Assembly: GCA_027485695.1 (NCBI GenBank)
Contig: JAIXQO010000003.1
Location: 62,001-126,000 of the forward strand
DNA from: Pseudomonadota bacterium
GTDB lineage: Bacteria; Bdellovibrionota; UBA1018
Length of the DNA: 64,000 nucleotides
Direction: 5' to 3'
The position numbers were made by a program, and so were the translations under genes. Positions within the stretch are counted from its first letter, which is position 1. The number at the start of each line of letters is the position of its first letter. Below are positions 55,375-63,993 of the stretch, piece by piece. A model generated the notes under the pieces. That model searched no databases and was not told where the DNA came from. It worked only from the letters and a program-made list of their open reading frames with translations.

Positions 55375-56622
55375 TTAGGTCGGATTCCTTAAAGCCGCGA
55401 TTGTGTTCATGCGCATGACCCGAACGGCGGGTACAATCGCAGAGATCACAACGACGAAATTGATGATGAAGATGCGTTGAATGAACGGAAGAATATGAAT
55501 CTGCGGGTAGAGCGTCAGTGATAGCTTGAAATCGCCAACGACGCCGTTCTCGCCGATGAGGGGACGAAGGTCAAAACCGTAGTGTCCGTGGTAGAGGAGG
55601 ATCGCTGAACCAAGAGCCACTCCTAACAGGGAGGAAAGTAATCCAAGTAGCAGTCCTTCTAGGAGGATGATCGCCCCCATCTGTTGAGGCTGTGTGCCCA
55701 GGGCGGTCATGAGGCCAAACTCACGAGTACGTTCGAATACGCTCATGAAGAGCGTATTCATCGTACCGAAGATGATGACGATGAGGAGAAGTCCAGAAAA
55801 CATCGTAGTCGATGCCTTGTTGTAGATGGTCATCATCGCGAGCTTGGGTTGAACTTCGGTCCAGTTGTAGAGCTTAAGTGGCGCTTTGATCTCATGGACG
55901 ATTTTTTGGTGAACGCTGTTGATGGTGTTCACGTCGGGTAAGCGGATCGCGCGTTCATGGACGCCTTGAATTGCCGCGGTCTTTTGCACGCAGGTTAGAG
56001 GTGCATAGGCGACGGATTTGTCAAAGTCGCGGGAGCCGGAATCGAAAATTCCCTGAACTCGGAACAAGTCGTTACCCAAGGTGCCGTCAGCGGCGGGCCC
56101 GAGAAGTACCAGCTTGGAACCGACATCGACGTTCAGTAGCTCAGCCAAGGGCTTACCGATCAGAATCTGACGTGTTGGGCAATCCGGGTCGGTATCTGGA
56201 GTCAGGTAATTTCCTTCGGACACCTTGTCGGCAATGATCGTGACTCGCGCTTCGTCTTCGGGATGAATCCCCACCAGCACGAGCGGTGCACTTTGTTCGC
56301 CGCTCGACAGCATCACGCCGAAGTACGCACGATCGCTCCAGATCGTTCCGGGTGGGAGTAACGACTTGATTCGCTCATTCTCCTCGTCAGGCAGTTGAAA
56401 GGTCATGCCGAGTGAGTGATCTTTGATGTAATCTTGATTCTGGATCTGAAGGTGACCGGTCTGCGCGCTGGTTACGGTGGTGATGAGCTCGTCGTTACGC
56501 GTTTTGGTCGTTGCCTGGAGCCAAAGCATCGTAGCAAGTCCGAAAGCGATGCTTCCGATCGTCAGTAGCGACCGTCGGAGGTTACGTCGCAGGTTCCTTA
56601 AGGCAATTTTCAATAAAATCAT
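55375..56622 (-). CDS. LolC/E- or MacB-type ABC permease
   Basis: A 415-residue membrane protein with one N-terminal helix (LLTIGSIAFGLATMLWLQAT), a large periplasmic MacB-like core domain (about 45-270) and three C-terminal helices of the FtsX-like permease (MFSGLLLIVIIFGTMNTLFM; GAIILLEGLLLGLLSSLLG; IIIFIIN-type end). This is the layout of LolC/LolE and MacB permeases, which extract lipids or lipoproteins or push substrates across the outer envelope. Its partner ATPase is divergent at 56703. It is the first gene of the minus-strand operon. Confidence 0.92.
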   Translation of the reverse strand: MILLKIALRNLRRNLRRSLLTIGSIAFGLATMLWLQATTKTRNDELITTVTSAQTGHLQIQNQDYIKDHSLGMTFQLPDEENERIKSLLPPGTIWSDRAYFGVMLSSGEQSAPLVLVGIHPEDEARVTIIADKVSEGNYLTPDTDPDCPTRQILIGKPLAELLNVDVGSKLVLLGPAADGTLGNDLFRVQGIFDSGSRDFDKSVAYAPLTCVQKTAAIQGVHERAIRLPDVNTINSVHQKIVHEIKAPLKLYNWTEVQPKLAMMTIYNKASTTMFSGLLLIVIIFGTMNTLFMSVFERTREFGLMTALGTQPQQMGAIILLEGLLLGLLSSLLGVALGSAILLYHGHYGFDLRPLIGENGVVGDFKLSLTLYPQIHILPFIQRIFIINFVVVISAIVPAVRVMRMNTIAALRNPT

Positions 56623-56702
56623 ACAAGCGCAAATTCTTGGCGCTAATATGACTTAGGTTTGGATTGATCGAAAACAAAAACCTATCTAAAATTTAAATAG
56701 TG

Positions 56703-57404
56703 ATGAATAAAAAACCCGTTCTCGAATTCCACAACGTGTTCAAACGATACGGAGACGATACAACGCCGTTCGCAGTCAACGATGTTTCATTCGAGTTGGA
56801 AGCGGGAGCGTTCGCCGCTCTCATTGGTCCTTCTGGAAGCGGAAAAACCACGTTGTTGAACTTAGCTTCGGGGCTGGATCAGCCCTCTCGTGGCTCGGTG
56901 ATTTGTGACGGAGATCGTCTGGATCAGATGAATGTCACGGAGCTGACGCGATTTCGCGCGAAAAAAATCGGATTTATTTTTCAGGCTTACAACCTGTTTC
57001 CGGTGCTCACGGCACTGGAGAACGTCGAGTACACTTCGCTGATTCGCGGTGATGGCGCAACCGTAGCTCGTGAACGGGCCCGCGCAGCTCTCTCCGCAGT
57101 CGGACTCAGCGACAAAGAGCAGTCCATTCCATCGAAACTTAGCGGTGGTCAGCAACAGCGGGTTGCCGTGGCGAGGGCGCTCGCATCGAATCCGTCGATC
57201 GTATTCGCGGACGAGCCGACCGCTAACCTCGACTCAGTGACGGCACAAGAGTTGATCGACTTGTTCGAAAAGTTGAACCGAGAATTGAAGACGACTTTTG
57301 TATTTTCCACGCATGATCATCGAATCGTTGATCGCGTTCGAACGAGACTTTTCGTGCGGGACGGAAAGTTAGTCTCTCCTACCGAGTCGGAAAAACATCG
57401 GTGA
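56703..57404 (+). CDS. LolD/MacB-type ABC transporter ATPase
   Basis: A 233-residue ATPase: Walker A GPSGSGKTT, Q-loop FQAYNLFPVLTALENVEY, signature LSGGQQQRVAVARAL, Walker B IVFADEPTANLDS and switch His in STHDHR. It should energise the permease encoded divergently 80 bases away. The ATG at 56703 follows a GTG that could also start. It overlaps the outer-membrane protein gene by 4 bases, so ATPase and barrel are co-expressed. This layout links an inner-membrane extractor, a periplasmic carrier and an outer-membrane protein. Confidence 0.93.
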   Translation: MNKKPVLEFHNVFKRYGDDTTPFAVNDVSFELEAGAFAALIGPSGSGKTTLLNLASGLDQPSRGSVICDGDRLDQMNVTELTRFRAKKIGFIFQAYNLFPVLTALENVEYTSLIRGDGATVARERARAALSAVGLSDKEQSIPSKLSGGQQQRVAVARALASNPSIVFADEPTANLDSVTAQELIDLFEKLNRELKTTFVFSTHDHRIVDRVRTRLFVRDGKLVSPTESEKHR

Positions 57405-58591
57405 ATAGAACGGCGCTGATCAAAACCGCGCTATTTTCGATCTGTTTTTTCGGGAGCACTCTCGCGTCCGCGAATGTTCGTAGCCGAGGGGATTTGCGGT
57501 TATGGGGTGGAGCGAGGCAGCTCAATCACATCGGCTTGTCGCAGTGGGATCGCACCATGGACACCTACGGTGTCCTGGGGAATCAGTGGAACGGGAGTTT
57601 CTCTGGAATTCGTTTCGAGTTTCGTCCTGAATTTCGATTGTTAGCGGGCGACAGTGTGGGCTTGCCAGAAAAAGATATCGCGCGCATGAGTGTGCAGCCG
57701 CCTTCGCAATTCGTAAAAATGCAGTGGCGCTTATTTTCAGGCAAAGGTTCCGAGGGTTTTTTCAGTATCGAACGTGCGAACGTGACCATTCCCATCGGTG
57801 ACGCTGAGCTATCCGTGGGCCGCAAAGTGCTCAGTCTAGGTACCTTGAAAGTCATTCCACTTTGGAACCGTCTCAGTCGTCCGTTGCCGACCGCTTATGG
57901 TCCCGACGCCCTCATATTCGGCCGCGATCAAGCGAGCTTGAGATATCAGACCGGGAATTATAGTTTTTTTGGCTTCTGGGTCGAGGGTCCGGTCCTGCCG
58001 TCAAATGAAACGATCTATCGAGATCGCATGGTCGGAGGTGAGATCACTGGATTCTACGACTGGATCGAGATTCACCTCATGGCCGGTCAATGGTTCGAGC
58101 GCAACGTATTCGGCGTGGCGTTTGCCAAGGACCTGGGTGGAGCAACTTGGGCGGGTGAGTCGCTCTTTCATGAAAACATCGCGCAGATCGGGACGGGCTT
58201 AGAGTATGCGTGGAGCCCGACCGTGACGAGTCTGATCGAAGGCCTCTACTCCGGACTTGGAGTGAAACATCCGGACGACTACGAGGTTGCACCGAGTGAC
58301 CCATTGTTTGGTTTTCGAGCGCAGTACTACGTTTACGGTCAACTCCGTTATCAGTTCGTCACTGATTTCACATTTCAACCGAGCGTGATTTTCAACGCGA
58401 TCGACTACAGCGCTTGGACGGCAGCGAGACTGGAGTGGGCGATGAGCGAGAATACCGATATCGCCATTCAAGGATCTGTCCCGATCGGAATTTCAGGCAC
58501 CGAATTTTCCCGACATGCGTTTACGTTTCCGAACGGCGCCTCGCTCGGAAGTCCATCGCTTGCGTCGATCGAACTCAAGACCTTTTTTTAG
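57401..58591 (+). CDS. Outer-membrane beta-barrel protein of the export system
   Basis: A 396-residue protein with a signal peptide (NRTALIKTALFSICFFGSTL, cleaved near ASA) and alternating amphipathic strands throughout (FEFRPEFRLL, MQWRLFSG, FFSIERANVTIP, SLRYQTGNYSFFGFWVEG, LEWAMSENTDIAIQGSVPI). It ends in a terminal Phe (IELKTFF), the usual signal for assembly by BAM. It probably forms a barrel of about 16-18 strands, porin-like. The GTG start overlaps the ATPase stop. The context suggests that it passes or accepts the exported product. No porin family was named with confidence. Confidence 0.85.
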   Translation: MNRTALIKTALFSICFFGSTLASANVRSRGDLRLWGGARQLNHIGLSQWDRTMDTYGVLGNQWNGSFSGIRFEFRPEFRLLAGDSVGLPEKDIARMSVQPPSQFVKMQWRLFSGKGSEGFFSIERANVTIPIGDAELSVGRKVLSLGTLKVIPLWNRLSRPLPTAYGPDALIFGRDQASLRYQTGNYSFFGFWVEGPVLPSNETIYRDRMVGGEITGFYDWIEIHLMAGQWFERNVFGVAFAKDLGGATWAGESLFHENIAQIGTGLEYAWSPTVTSLIEGLYSGLGVKHPDDYEVAPSDPLFGFRAQYYVYGQLRYQFVTDFTFQPSVIFNAIDYSAWTAARLEWAMSENTDIAIQGSVPIGISGTEFSRHAFTFPNGASLGSPSLASIELKTFF

Positions 58592-58606
58592 GGGATTGCG
58601 CCTCGC

Positions 58607-59134
58607 TTAGGCTTTTTTGCTGAACTTATCGCAGCGGGCATAGATGACGTGCCGATGTGAAATAACCTGGAAGGCAAGTTTCTTGGTGAGTTCGTTCTGC
58701 GCGCGCTCGATGCGCTCGTCGTGAAATTCGAAAATCTGATGGCAATCGGTGCACACGATATGGTCGTGGTGCTCTCCCGAATTCACTTCGTAGATCGCCA
58801 TGCGCGAGGAGTCTGACAAAGATTCGAGGAGGATACCTGCCTCAACGAGTACCGGGATACTTCGGTAGATCGTTGCCGCTCCCAACTCAGGATGAGATTT
58901 TTGTACGGCTTTAACTAAGTCCGGCACGGTGAAGTGTTCCAACTGGTTAACGATGATTTCTAAAATTTGCTCTCTTGGGCGAGATTTATTGAGTCCCTTG
59001 GACTCGATTTCCAAGTCGAGAACGGCTTTCCATTGAGTGAACGTCTTGCGATCGGATGCGCGAGTAGGTGACGCAATGGGCGCTCGGCCACACGGCAGCA
59101 GGTGAGAAGCGTTCTTTTTGGATTTGGTCTTCAC
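58607..59134 (-). CDS. Fur-family regulator lacking the second CxxC
   Basis: A 175-residue Fur homologue with about 40 extra basic residues at the N-terminus. The winged-helix part shows LNKSRPREQILEIIVNQL and LGAATIYRSIPVLVEAGIL. Metal-binding GEHHDHIVCTDCHQIFEFHDERIE is present, with the first CxxC, but the expected second CxxC near the C-terminus is reduced to ARCDKF. The structural zinc site may therefore be altered. Role (iron, zinc or peroxide sensing) not decided. A Fur-box-like palindrome lies 264 bases upstream. It is convergent with the outer-membrane protein gene. Confidence 0.88.
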   Translation of the reverse strand: MKTKSKKNASHLLPCGRAPIASPTRASDRKTFTQWKAVLDLEIESKGLNKSRPREQILEIIVNQLEHFTVPDLVKAVQKSHPELGAATIYRSIPVLVEAGILLESLSDSSRMAIYEVNSGEHHDHIVCTDCHQIFEFHDERIERAQNELTKKLAFQVISHRHVIYARCDKFSKKA

Positions 59135-59187
59135 TTCACCTATTTAGCCGGTACGTGATGCGGGTCGCAAGCTGAAATCGGAGGGGA

Positions 59188-59248
59188 GAGCCGGGGAGCG
59201 ACCTGAGGCTTCAGGTCATGGAAGAAGCCTTAAGCACTCCCCGGACTC
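59188..59248. other. Nested hairpin in the 463-base gap 59135-59597 (possible structured RNA)
   Basis: An outer stem CCGGGGAG / CTCCCCGG (59191-59198 with 59237-59244, extended by GAG/CTC past one bulged A) encloses a perfect 7-pair hairpin GACCTGA / TCAGGTC with loop GGCT and a 19-base single-stranded-like segment. There is no T run, so it is not an obvious terminator. It lies 54 bases upstream of the fur-like start. The rest of the gap holds a Fur-box-like site and AT-rich DNA, but no other gene. Confidence 0.45.
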
Positions 59249-59397
59249 GGATCAAACTCGAGGTGATCAGACCAGTCGCGGGTGCGCTCCGCGATGTTTG
59301 GTCCTGTTTTGCACTCGAGCCGCAAAAAACGGATGCACCATTTGCTAAAGGGCACCTTCCTTCTGGTCATATCGAATTCTTTTTAAAAGATCAATAA

Positions 59398-59412
59398 TGA
59401 TAACTATTATCA
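59398..59412. promoter_or_regulatory. Fur-box-like palindrome
   Basis: TGATAACTATTATCA matches the 7-1-7 Fur consensus (TGATAAT-N-ATTATCA) at 13 of 14 informative positions. It is AT-flanked and lies between the fur-like gene at 59134 and the small protein at 59598. It could control either. Confidence 0.6.
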
Positions 59413-59597
59413 CTTATTTTTTATTCGATTGGGTGGGGCAAACTTGCCTTTTGTACTGTCCAAAGATTGGTCAGCTGGCTGTCATTAAATAGGACAGTTT
59501 GCGATCGTTGGTCTATTAAATGTTTGAAATGATGGAGTTTATGGGTTGGTCCGCCGCTTGTAATGTCTGTTGGTAAGAGAGTTTAAGAGAGGTTTAT

Positions 59598-59906
59598 ATG
59601 CTGACCCTAATGATGCTTTTCACTTCGATCGCTGCCCCTCATTCCGTCGACACTGCCTTGAGCTCGATGGCATCACGAAATCCGCTTCGTGCTCGTATTG
59701 ATCTGATTTTGAATCGCTTCGATCCATCTCCGGGTCGGGTCACGGTCCTCGCGTATCACGAGTTTCAGAATGTAGAGTCGGTCGACGATAGCCATGATAA
59801 CTTTGGATTCGATCGTCCTGATGAGCGCTCGGACGATCGCTCTGAAGAGAATCGCGGACCGAGCAGCGAGTCTAGTCCCGAGGAAGATCCAGTCGTTCTG
59901 ACTTAA
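59598..59906 (+). CDS. Small acidic protein of unknown function
   Basis: A 102-residue product. A GAGAGG ribosome binding site lies before the ATG. The N-terminus is weakly hydrophobic (MLTLMMLFTSIAAPHSV), possibly a short signal. The last 40 residues are very acidic and Ser-rich (DRPDERSDDRSEENRGPSSE). No family was recognised. A Fur-box-like site is 186 bases upstream, so it might be metal-regulated. Confidence 0.5.
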   Translation: MLTLMMLFTSIAAPHSVDTALSSMASRNPLRARIDLILNRFDPSPGRVTVLAYHEFQNVESVDDSHDNFGFDRPDERSDDRSEENRGPSSESSPEEDPVVLT

Positions 59907-60002
59907 ATTCATGTTCCGGGTCGCTAGAAATTTGACGCGAAGATTTTACTCGCAAGTAAGACTCATTACATTTTTCGGAAACCTGATAGACTGAGAGCAA
60001 TC

Positions 60003-60386
60003 ATGTGGACGCCTGTCCTATTTGTTCTCAGTCTTGGTCTTATTCAAAACGCCGGCATGGCGGTGATTCTGACTCATCGTCTTCCCATCGATCAAAACCC
60101 CATCGAACTGCTCGTCGCGACGGCGGTCGGCATGTTGCCACTGCTCAGCGGCGTCTATGCACTCTACCGAGTGCGCAAGCTCAAGGTTCCGTTCGAGCGA
60201 CGAGTATTCATCTCTCGGTTCCTGCTCGTGATGTCAATCGTGCTCAGTTTATCGATGCAGTACATGGGATGGAAACAATACAGAGCGAACGCCGAGAGCA
60301 AACTCGTGTTTCTGTTTTTCCCTTTTTACGCGTTCATGGCCCACTTGATGTTCTCTCAAGTGATTCTCGCTTTTTACAAAGAATAG
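60003..60386 (+). CDS. Small integral membrane protein of unknown function
   Basis: A 127-residue protein with four likely transmembrane helices: PVLFVLSLGLIQNAGMAVIL, LLVATAVGMLPLLSGVYALY, FLLVMSIVLSLSMQYMG and LVFLFFPFYAFMAHLMFSQV. No family was recognised. It lies 97 bases after the acidic small protein and converges on the next gene with 10 bases between stops. Confidence 0.75.
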   Translation: MWTPVLFVLSLGLIQNAGMAVILTHRLPIDQNPIELLVATAVGMLPLLSGVYALYRVRKLKVPFERRVFISRFLLVMSIVLSLSMQYMGWKQYRANAESKLVFLFFPFYAFMAHLMFSQVILAFYKE

Positions 60387-60396
60387 TCGAATCCGA

Positions 60397-61788
60397 TTAC
60401 GCGGCTTCGTCGTACTCCTCGATTCTTGTCTGTAGGGACTCGAGCGCGATGAGGCGGGTTTGCGCGATCTGCGAAATACCCATGAGTACCGATTGCAGAA
60501 CATGCGCGGGAAACGTGCGCAAGTGAGCTTCGGGCTTGATGAGCCGCTGGAACATGCCGAGCGCACTACCGAACCCGGTATTGAATTCTGCCTCGTTGAG
60601 ATTCGCATAGAGGTACGCGGCAAGGCGATTGGTCTTGCTGTCGAAACGGGAGCGAAGACTGCGGCCATTCTTCAGTAGCGCGTAGACCTGTTTACTCTCG
60701 GCTCTGGTGCCAGATTCTTCGTCTTCGGCAAGAACCAGTAACTCATCGAGGTTCAGAGGTTCGTCTTCACGGCTTTTTTTCCGAGATCCATAGAACAATT
60801 CCCATGGCGCGTCTCCGCCCGTGGCCATTGCGATCGCTTCGATGATCGAGAGGCTCAAAAGTTGCGACTGAAGGTAGACTCGTCCAATCTGCAGGTTGTT
60901 CTCAGTCGCTTGGAAAAAACGCGCATCTGCTCGTTCACGTCGCCATACGAAATCAGCGGCTGAAATCTTCGAGAGGAACTGGAACTGGCCGAGCACGGCT
61001 TTCCTCAATTCAACGACACTGAAATACGACGATCTGAGCGCCGGATTTTGTTCGTAGATGAGTTTCCACGAATCGGAGAGAAAATGTTTTGGATATGGCG
61101 TGCCGACGAAACTCACGTCCTTGGTTGCAAGCTTCTCGCATTGGTCGAGGGTTTCTTCGATCATGTTTTCGTCGAAGCCAAAACCGAACGTCATATTGGT
61201 AGACTCGAGGCGCTCTCTGAGTCGGCCCCGAGGTCCAGAGGCGCCCGAGTGGCGGCCCCTAAATGGAATCGTGCTCTCGATGCAAGCGACACCTTGAATC
61301 AGGCGTTCTTGCGGCAGGTACGCGCTCATGCTCTTGTAGAACACGACGGAACTCAGGAATTCGTTTAAGCCGTCAGCAACACTGAGTGCCTCCGCGTTTT
61401 GAACTCCGAAGATCGAGGCGCAGAGCAGGAGTTCGCGATCTTGCGTGAGCTGGAGTGCGTGAGGGATATTGAGGATCATGTTTTTTTCGAGATCGGCGGG
61501 AGCGAGAAACTCGCGAATCCATGCGCCCTGCTCTCCGTCTACCTGGAGATAGACGATATCGTGAAAGAGAGCGGCCAAGCGAGGGAGCGGGTCCAGCCCT
61601 ACGGCGACATCGATCGCGTGCTCGGGGAGGTGGTAGTCCCGCGCATCGCCGCTCATCGCGCGCGCGATGAAGCTTCCGATCGCCTCAGCTTCGAATACCG
61701 GAATCGGTGATCCGAGTTCACGAAGGCTCTCTGAGAGCATCTGCGAAAGGATAATGACAAGAGGACGATCGTGTTTTCTTTTTTGCAT
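60397..61788 (-). CDS. Hypothetical protein with an HD-like motif
   Basis: A cytoplasmic protein of about 463 residues (start at the ATG at 61788; an earlier ATG at 61845 adds 19 residues). There is a possible metal site HAIDVAVG...FHDIVYLQVDG near residue 80, reminiscent of HD phosphohydrolases, but the rest of that domain is not evident. The remainder is helical without familiar motifs. No family was recognised and no partner is suggested by context. Confidence 0.6.
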   Translation of the reverse strand: MQKRKHDRPLVIILSQMLSESLRELGSPIPVFEAEAIGSFIARAMSGDARDYHLPEHAIDVAVGLDPLPRLAALFHDIVYLQVDGEQGAWIREFLAPADLEKNMILNIPHALQLTQDRELLLCASIFGVQNAEALSVADGLNEFLSSVVFYKSMSAYLPQERLIQGVACIESTIPFRGRHSGASGPRGRLRERLESTNMTFGFGFDENMIEETLDQCEKLATKDVSFVGTPYPKHFLSDSWKLIYEQNPALRSSYFSVVELRKAVLGQFQFLSKISAADFVWRRERADARFFQATENNLQIGRVYLQSQLLSLSIIEAIAMATGGDAPWELFYGSRKKSREDEPLNLDELLVLAEDEESGTRAESKQVYALLKNGRSLRSRFDSKTNRLAAYLYANLNEAEFNTGFGSALGMFQRLIKPEAHLRTFPAHVLQSVLMGISQIAQTRLIALESLQTRIEEYDEAA

Positions 61789-61873
61789 AGGATGCCCCAA
61801 CACTCTATCGGCACTTCGTTGGCGCAGGTCCCCGAGCGTTAACATTTCACGCTCGAAGTAGGTCGGCAGTGAC

Positions 61874-62569
61874 CTACCAAGCGATCGAATCGCCCTCGTA
61901 GTCGAAGAATTGCCCGGTTTGTCGAACGCCGGAACGTTCCATAACGGCGATCATGCCTTGCACAGATTCGTTGATCGACGTCGGGGCTTGTTCGCCGCCC
62001 ATATCAGTGCGAACCCAGCCGGGATGCAGTAGGATCGATGCGATATCCGGGTAGTCGATAGCGAGGCTTTTTACGGCCATATTGAGGGCCGCCTTGGACA
62101 TCCGGTAGCCGTACGAGCCTCCGCTGGTGTTATCGGAGAGTGATCCCATCAAGCTCGTTACATGAAACGTCTTGGGTTGCTGGGATTTTTTGAGAAGTGG
62201 TAGTAACTCACGAACGACGAAAATCGGAGTGATGGTATTCACCTCAAAAGCCTGCCGGAGGTTCTCCGGTGTGAGCGTATTGAGATCGTCATCTCCCTCG
62301 GGGTAGATACCCGCATTGTTAATAAGCCAGTCGATCCGATTCGTTTTGGCGAGGACTTGCTCGCGAACTGACGCGCGGCCGTTTGGATCAGATACGGATG
62401 CAACGACAATCGTCAGAAGATCCGGATGCAATTTCTGAAGATTTTGTAGAGCAGGCGTTTCCATCTGACGAGTCACCGCAAATACCTGGTGGCCCTTGCC
62501 TAGGAAGCTTTCGGTGAATCCAAGGCCAATACCGCGCGAAGCGCCGGTGATCAAAATAGTTTTGCTCAT
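61874..62569 (-). CDS. Short-chain dehydrogenase/reductase
   Basis: A 231-residue SDR. ILITGASRGIGLGFTE is the cofactor motif, WLINNAGIY the NNAG motif, and VTSLMGS with YGYRMSKAALN the catalytic Ser-Tyr-Lys. HPGWVRTDMGG is typical of the C-terminal region. The start at 62569 is chosen because the family begins there; an earlier in-frame ATG adds an unlikely extension. It is most similar in pattern to NAD(P)-dependent carbonyl reductases. Substrate unknown. Confidence 0.9.
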   Translation of the reverse strand: MSKTILITGASRGIGLGFTESFLGKGHQVFAVTRQMETPALQNLQKLHPDLLTIVVASVSDPNGRASVREQVLAKTNRIDWLINNAGIYPEGDDDLNTLTPENLRQAFEVNTITPIFVVRELLPLLKKSQQPKTFHVTSLMGSLSDNTSGGSYGYRMSKAALNMAVKSLAIDYPDIASILLHPGWVRTDMGGEQAPTSINESVQGMIAVMERSGVRQTGQFFDYEGDSIAW

Positions 62570-62725
62570 ATTAAGAAGCCTAATTCGCCTTTGTGGAATT
62601 GTCACCTCTCTCGTTTTATTGCGGTTATATCGCATCGGGTAGCTCGGTCCTGCCTGTGTTATTCGTTTAACTGATGCGCTTCAATAATGAATGCTGAAGG
62701 ACGGGGGGGCTGATAGTCTGCGCCG

Positions 62726-63853
62726 ATGCGCTGGATGCATAACTCAGTTCTCTGGTTCATTTCTGGTCTCTTAGCAGCGTGCTCCTTTTCTGCTCATGCG
62801 AGCGATCCAATCGAGCATCTCGTACAAGCATATCAATCTTCGCAAATACTGATGATCGGGCTCTCGAATCATTCATCAAAAACACCGTATCTATATTTGA
62901 ACCAGCTGTTGGAAAAAATCGGATCAGACCCTCGTCTGAAAATCATCGCACTCGAACGGCAGAACGATACGCAAGCGCTGTACGACGAACTTCTGCGCGC
63001 GCCAGTTCCGGTCGAAGACCCTTTGCCCGAAAGCGAAACCGCTCGTATGGCGAACGTCTATCCCGATTCTGGTTTTCTGCGAGAGATCGTTTGCTCGAGT
63101 CCCGAGCGCGCATTCACGATCCGAAAAATTTTTCCGGCTGTAAGAAGTGCAAATCGTCTGCGTGCGACCACCTCTGCGATTCGCGTCGTTCCGATTGACG
63201 GCATGCGTGCGGATCGAGAGCGTTTGTGGCCCGGTGTTGGAAAACCAATCACAGACCGTTGTGGGCACCGGTCGGCCGCGCAATCGACGCAGTATGTGGA
63301 GTCTTTTAATCGCGAGCAGGATACCGCCAAGAATTTCAAAGAGCGTGTTCTTGCAGTGCTTGGGCCGAACGACAAAGCCATTGTCGTCTATCACTACGGG
63401 CATATGATCCGAACGTTCTCGAGTTGCGCTCCAGGATACATGGACTCGCCCGATCAGTGGGAAACCCGAGTCACCCCAACCGGTTGGGGAGCGATGCTCG
63501 ATCGAGAAGATCCTTCGTTTCGTTTGAAATCTCATCTCGTTGTTTTTGATGAAGGTGAGAGGATGAATCCGTTCGTCAATTTTCGAGTCACGGAAGCCCT
63601 GCGGAAAAAACGTCCCGGCGAGGCCTGGGCTTTTACGACCCAAGACTTAGATCGCCAGGGTTTGAGTTTGGGTAGCGGCGTCGATGTTTTCGGTCCCTCG
63701 GCCCAAATGCTCGCGGTTTACTCGGAGTCCCTGAAATCTTCCGAAAAGCTCGATCAAATGATCGACAGCATCGTCCATATTCCGAACGTCGAGGATGAAA
63801 ACGCGATCGGCCCAGCGTCTCAGTACTACCCGGTTCTCTGTGCGTATCGCTGA
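62726..63853 (+). CDS. Exported protein, possibly EreA/ChaN-like
   Basis: A 375-residue protein with a signal peptide (SVLWFISGLLAACSFSAHAS). The early ILMIGLSNHSSKTPYLYLNQ and RLKIIALERQ blocks recall the ChaN/erythromycin-esterase-like superfamily, where an early His and a Glu line the site, and HYGHMIRT could supply a further His. This is a weak resemblance. Cysteines at several points suggest a periplasmic or secreted protein with disulphides. No clear ribosome binding site was seen. Monocistronic. Confidence 0.65.
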   Translation: MRWMHNSVLWFISGLLAACSFSAHASDPIEHLVQAYQSSQILMIGLSNHSSKTPYLYLNQLLEKIGSDPRLKIIALERQNDTQALYDELLRAPVPVEDPLPESETARMANVYPDSGFLREIVCSSPERAFTIRKIFPAVRSANRLRATTSAIRVVPIDGMRADRERLWPGVGKPITDRCGHRSAAQSTQYVESFNREQDTAKNFKERVLAVLGPNDKAIVVYHYGHMIRTFSSCAPGYMDSPDQWETRVTPTGWGAMLDREDPSFRLKSHLVVFDEGERMNPFVNFRVTEALRKKRPGEAWAFTTQDLDRQGLSLGSGVDVFGPSAQMLAVYSESLKSSEKLDQMIDSIVHIPNVEDENAIGPASQYYPVLCAYR

Positions 63854-63986
63854 AATACTTGCCGTAAGAATACTAAACAGCGCAAATCACCAACCATCGT
63901 AATGGTCTGTAAAAAATCGGCGGTCCCGAAGGGACGCGCACCCGCCCCGATCCCCGGGCCGAAGGACCAGCTCATGCTTTTTTTTT

Positions 63987-63993
63987 AGGAGAG
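63987..63993 (+). promoter_or_regulatory. Probable ribosome binding site of a gene beyond the window
   Basis: AGGAGAG seven bases from the right edge, following a T-rich run and a hairpin-prone GC-rich stretch (63920-63960). It suggests a start codon just outside the window. Confidence 0.35.

Noticed and set aside
58595..58618. GCCT/AGGC hairpin followed by six T at the end of the barrel gene
   Set aside because: The stem is only 4 pairs and overlaps the coding end of the convergent Fur-family gene; too weak to call.
63910..63965. GC-rich hairpin-prone stretch near the right edge
   Set aside because: Several short complementary words, but no consistent structure and the downstream gene is not visible.
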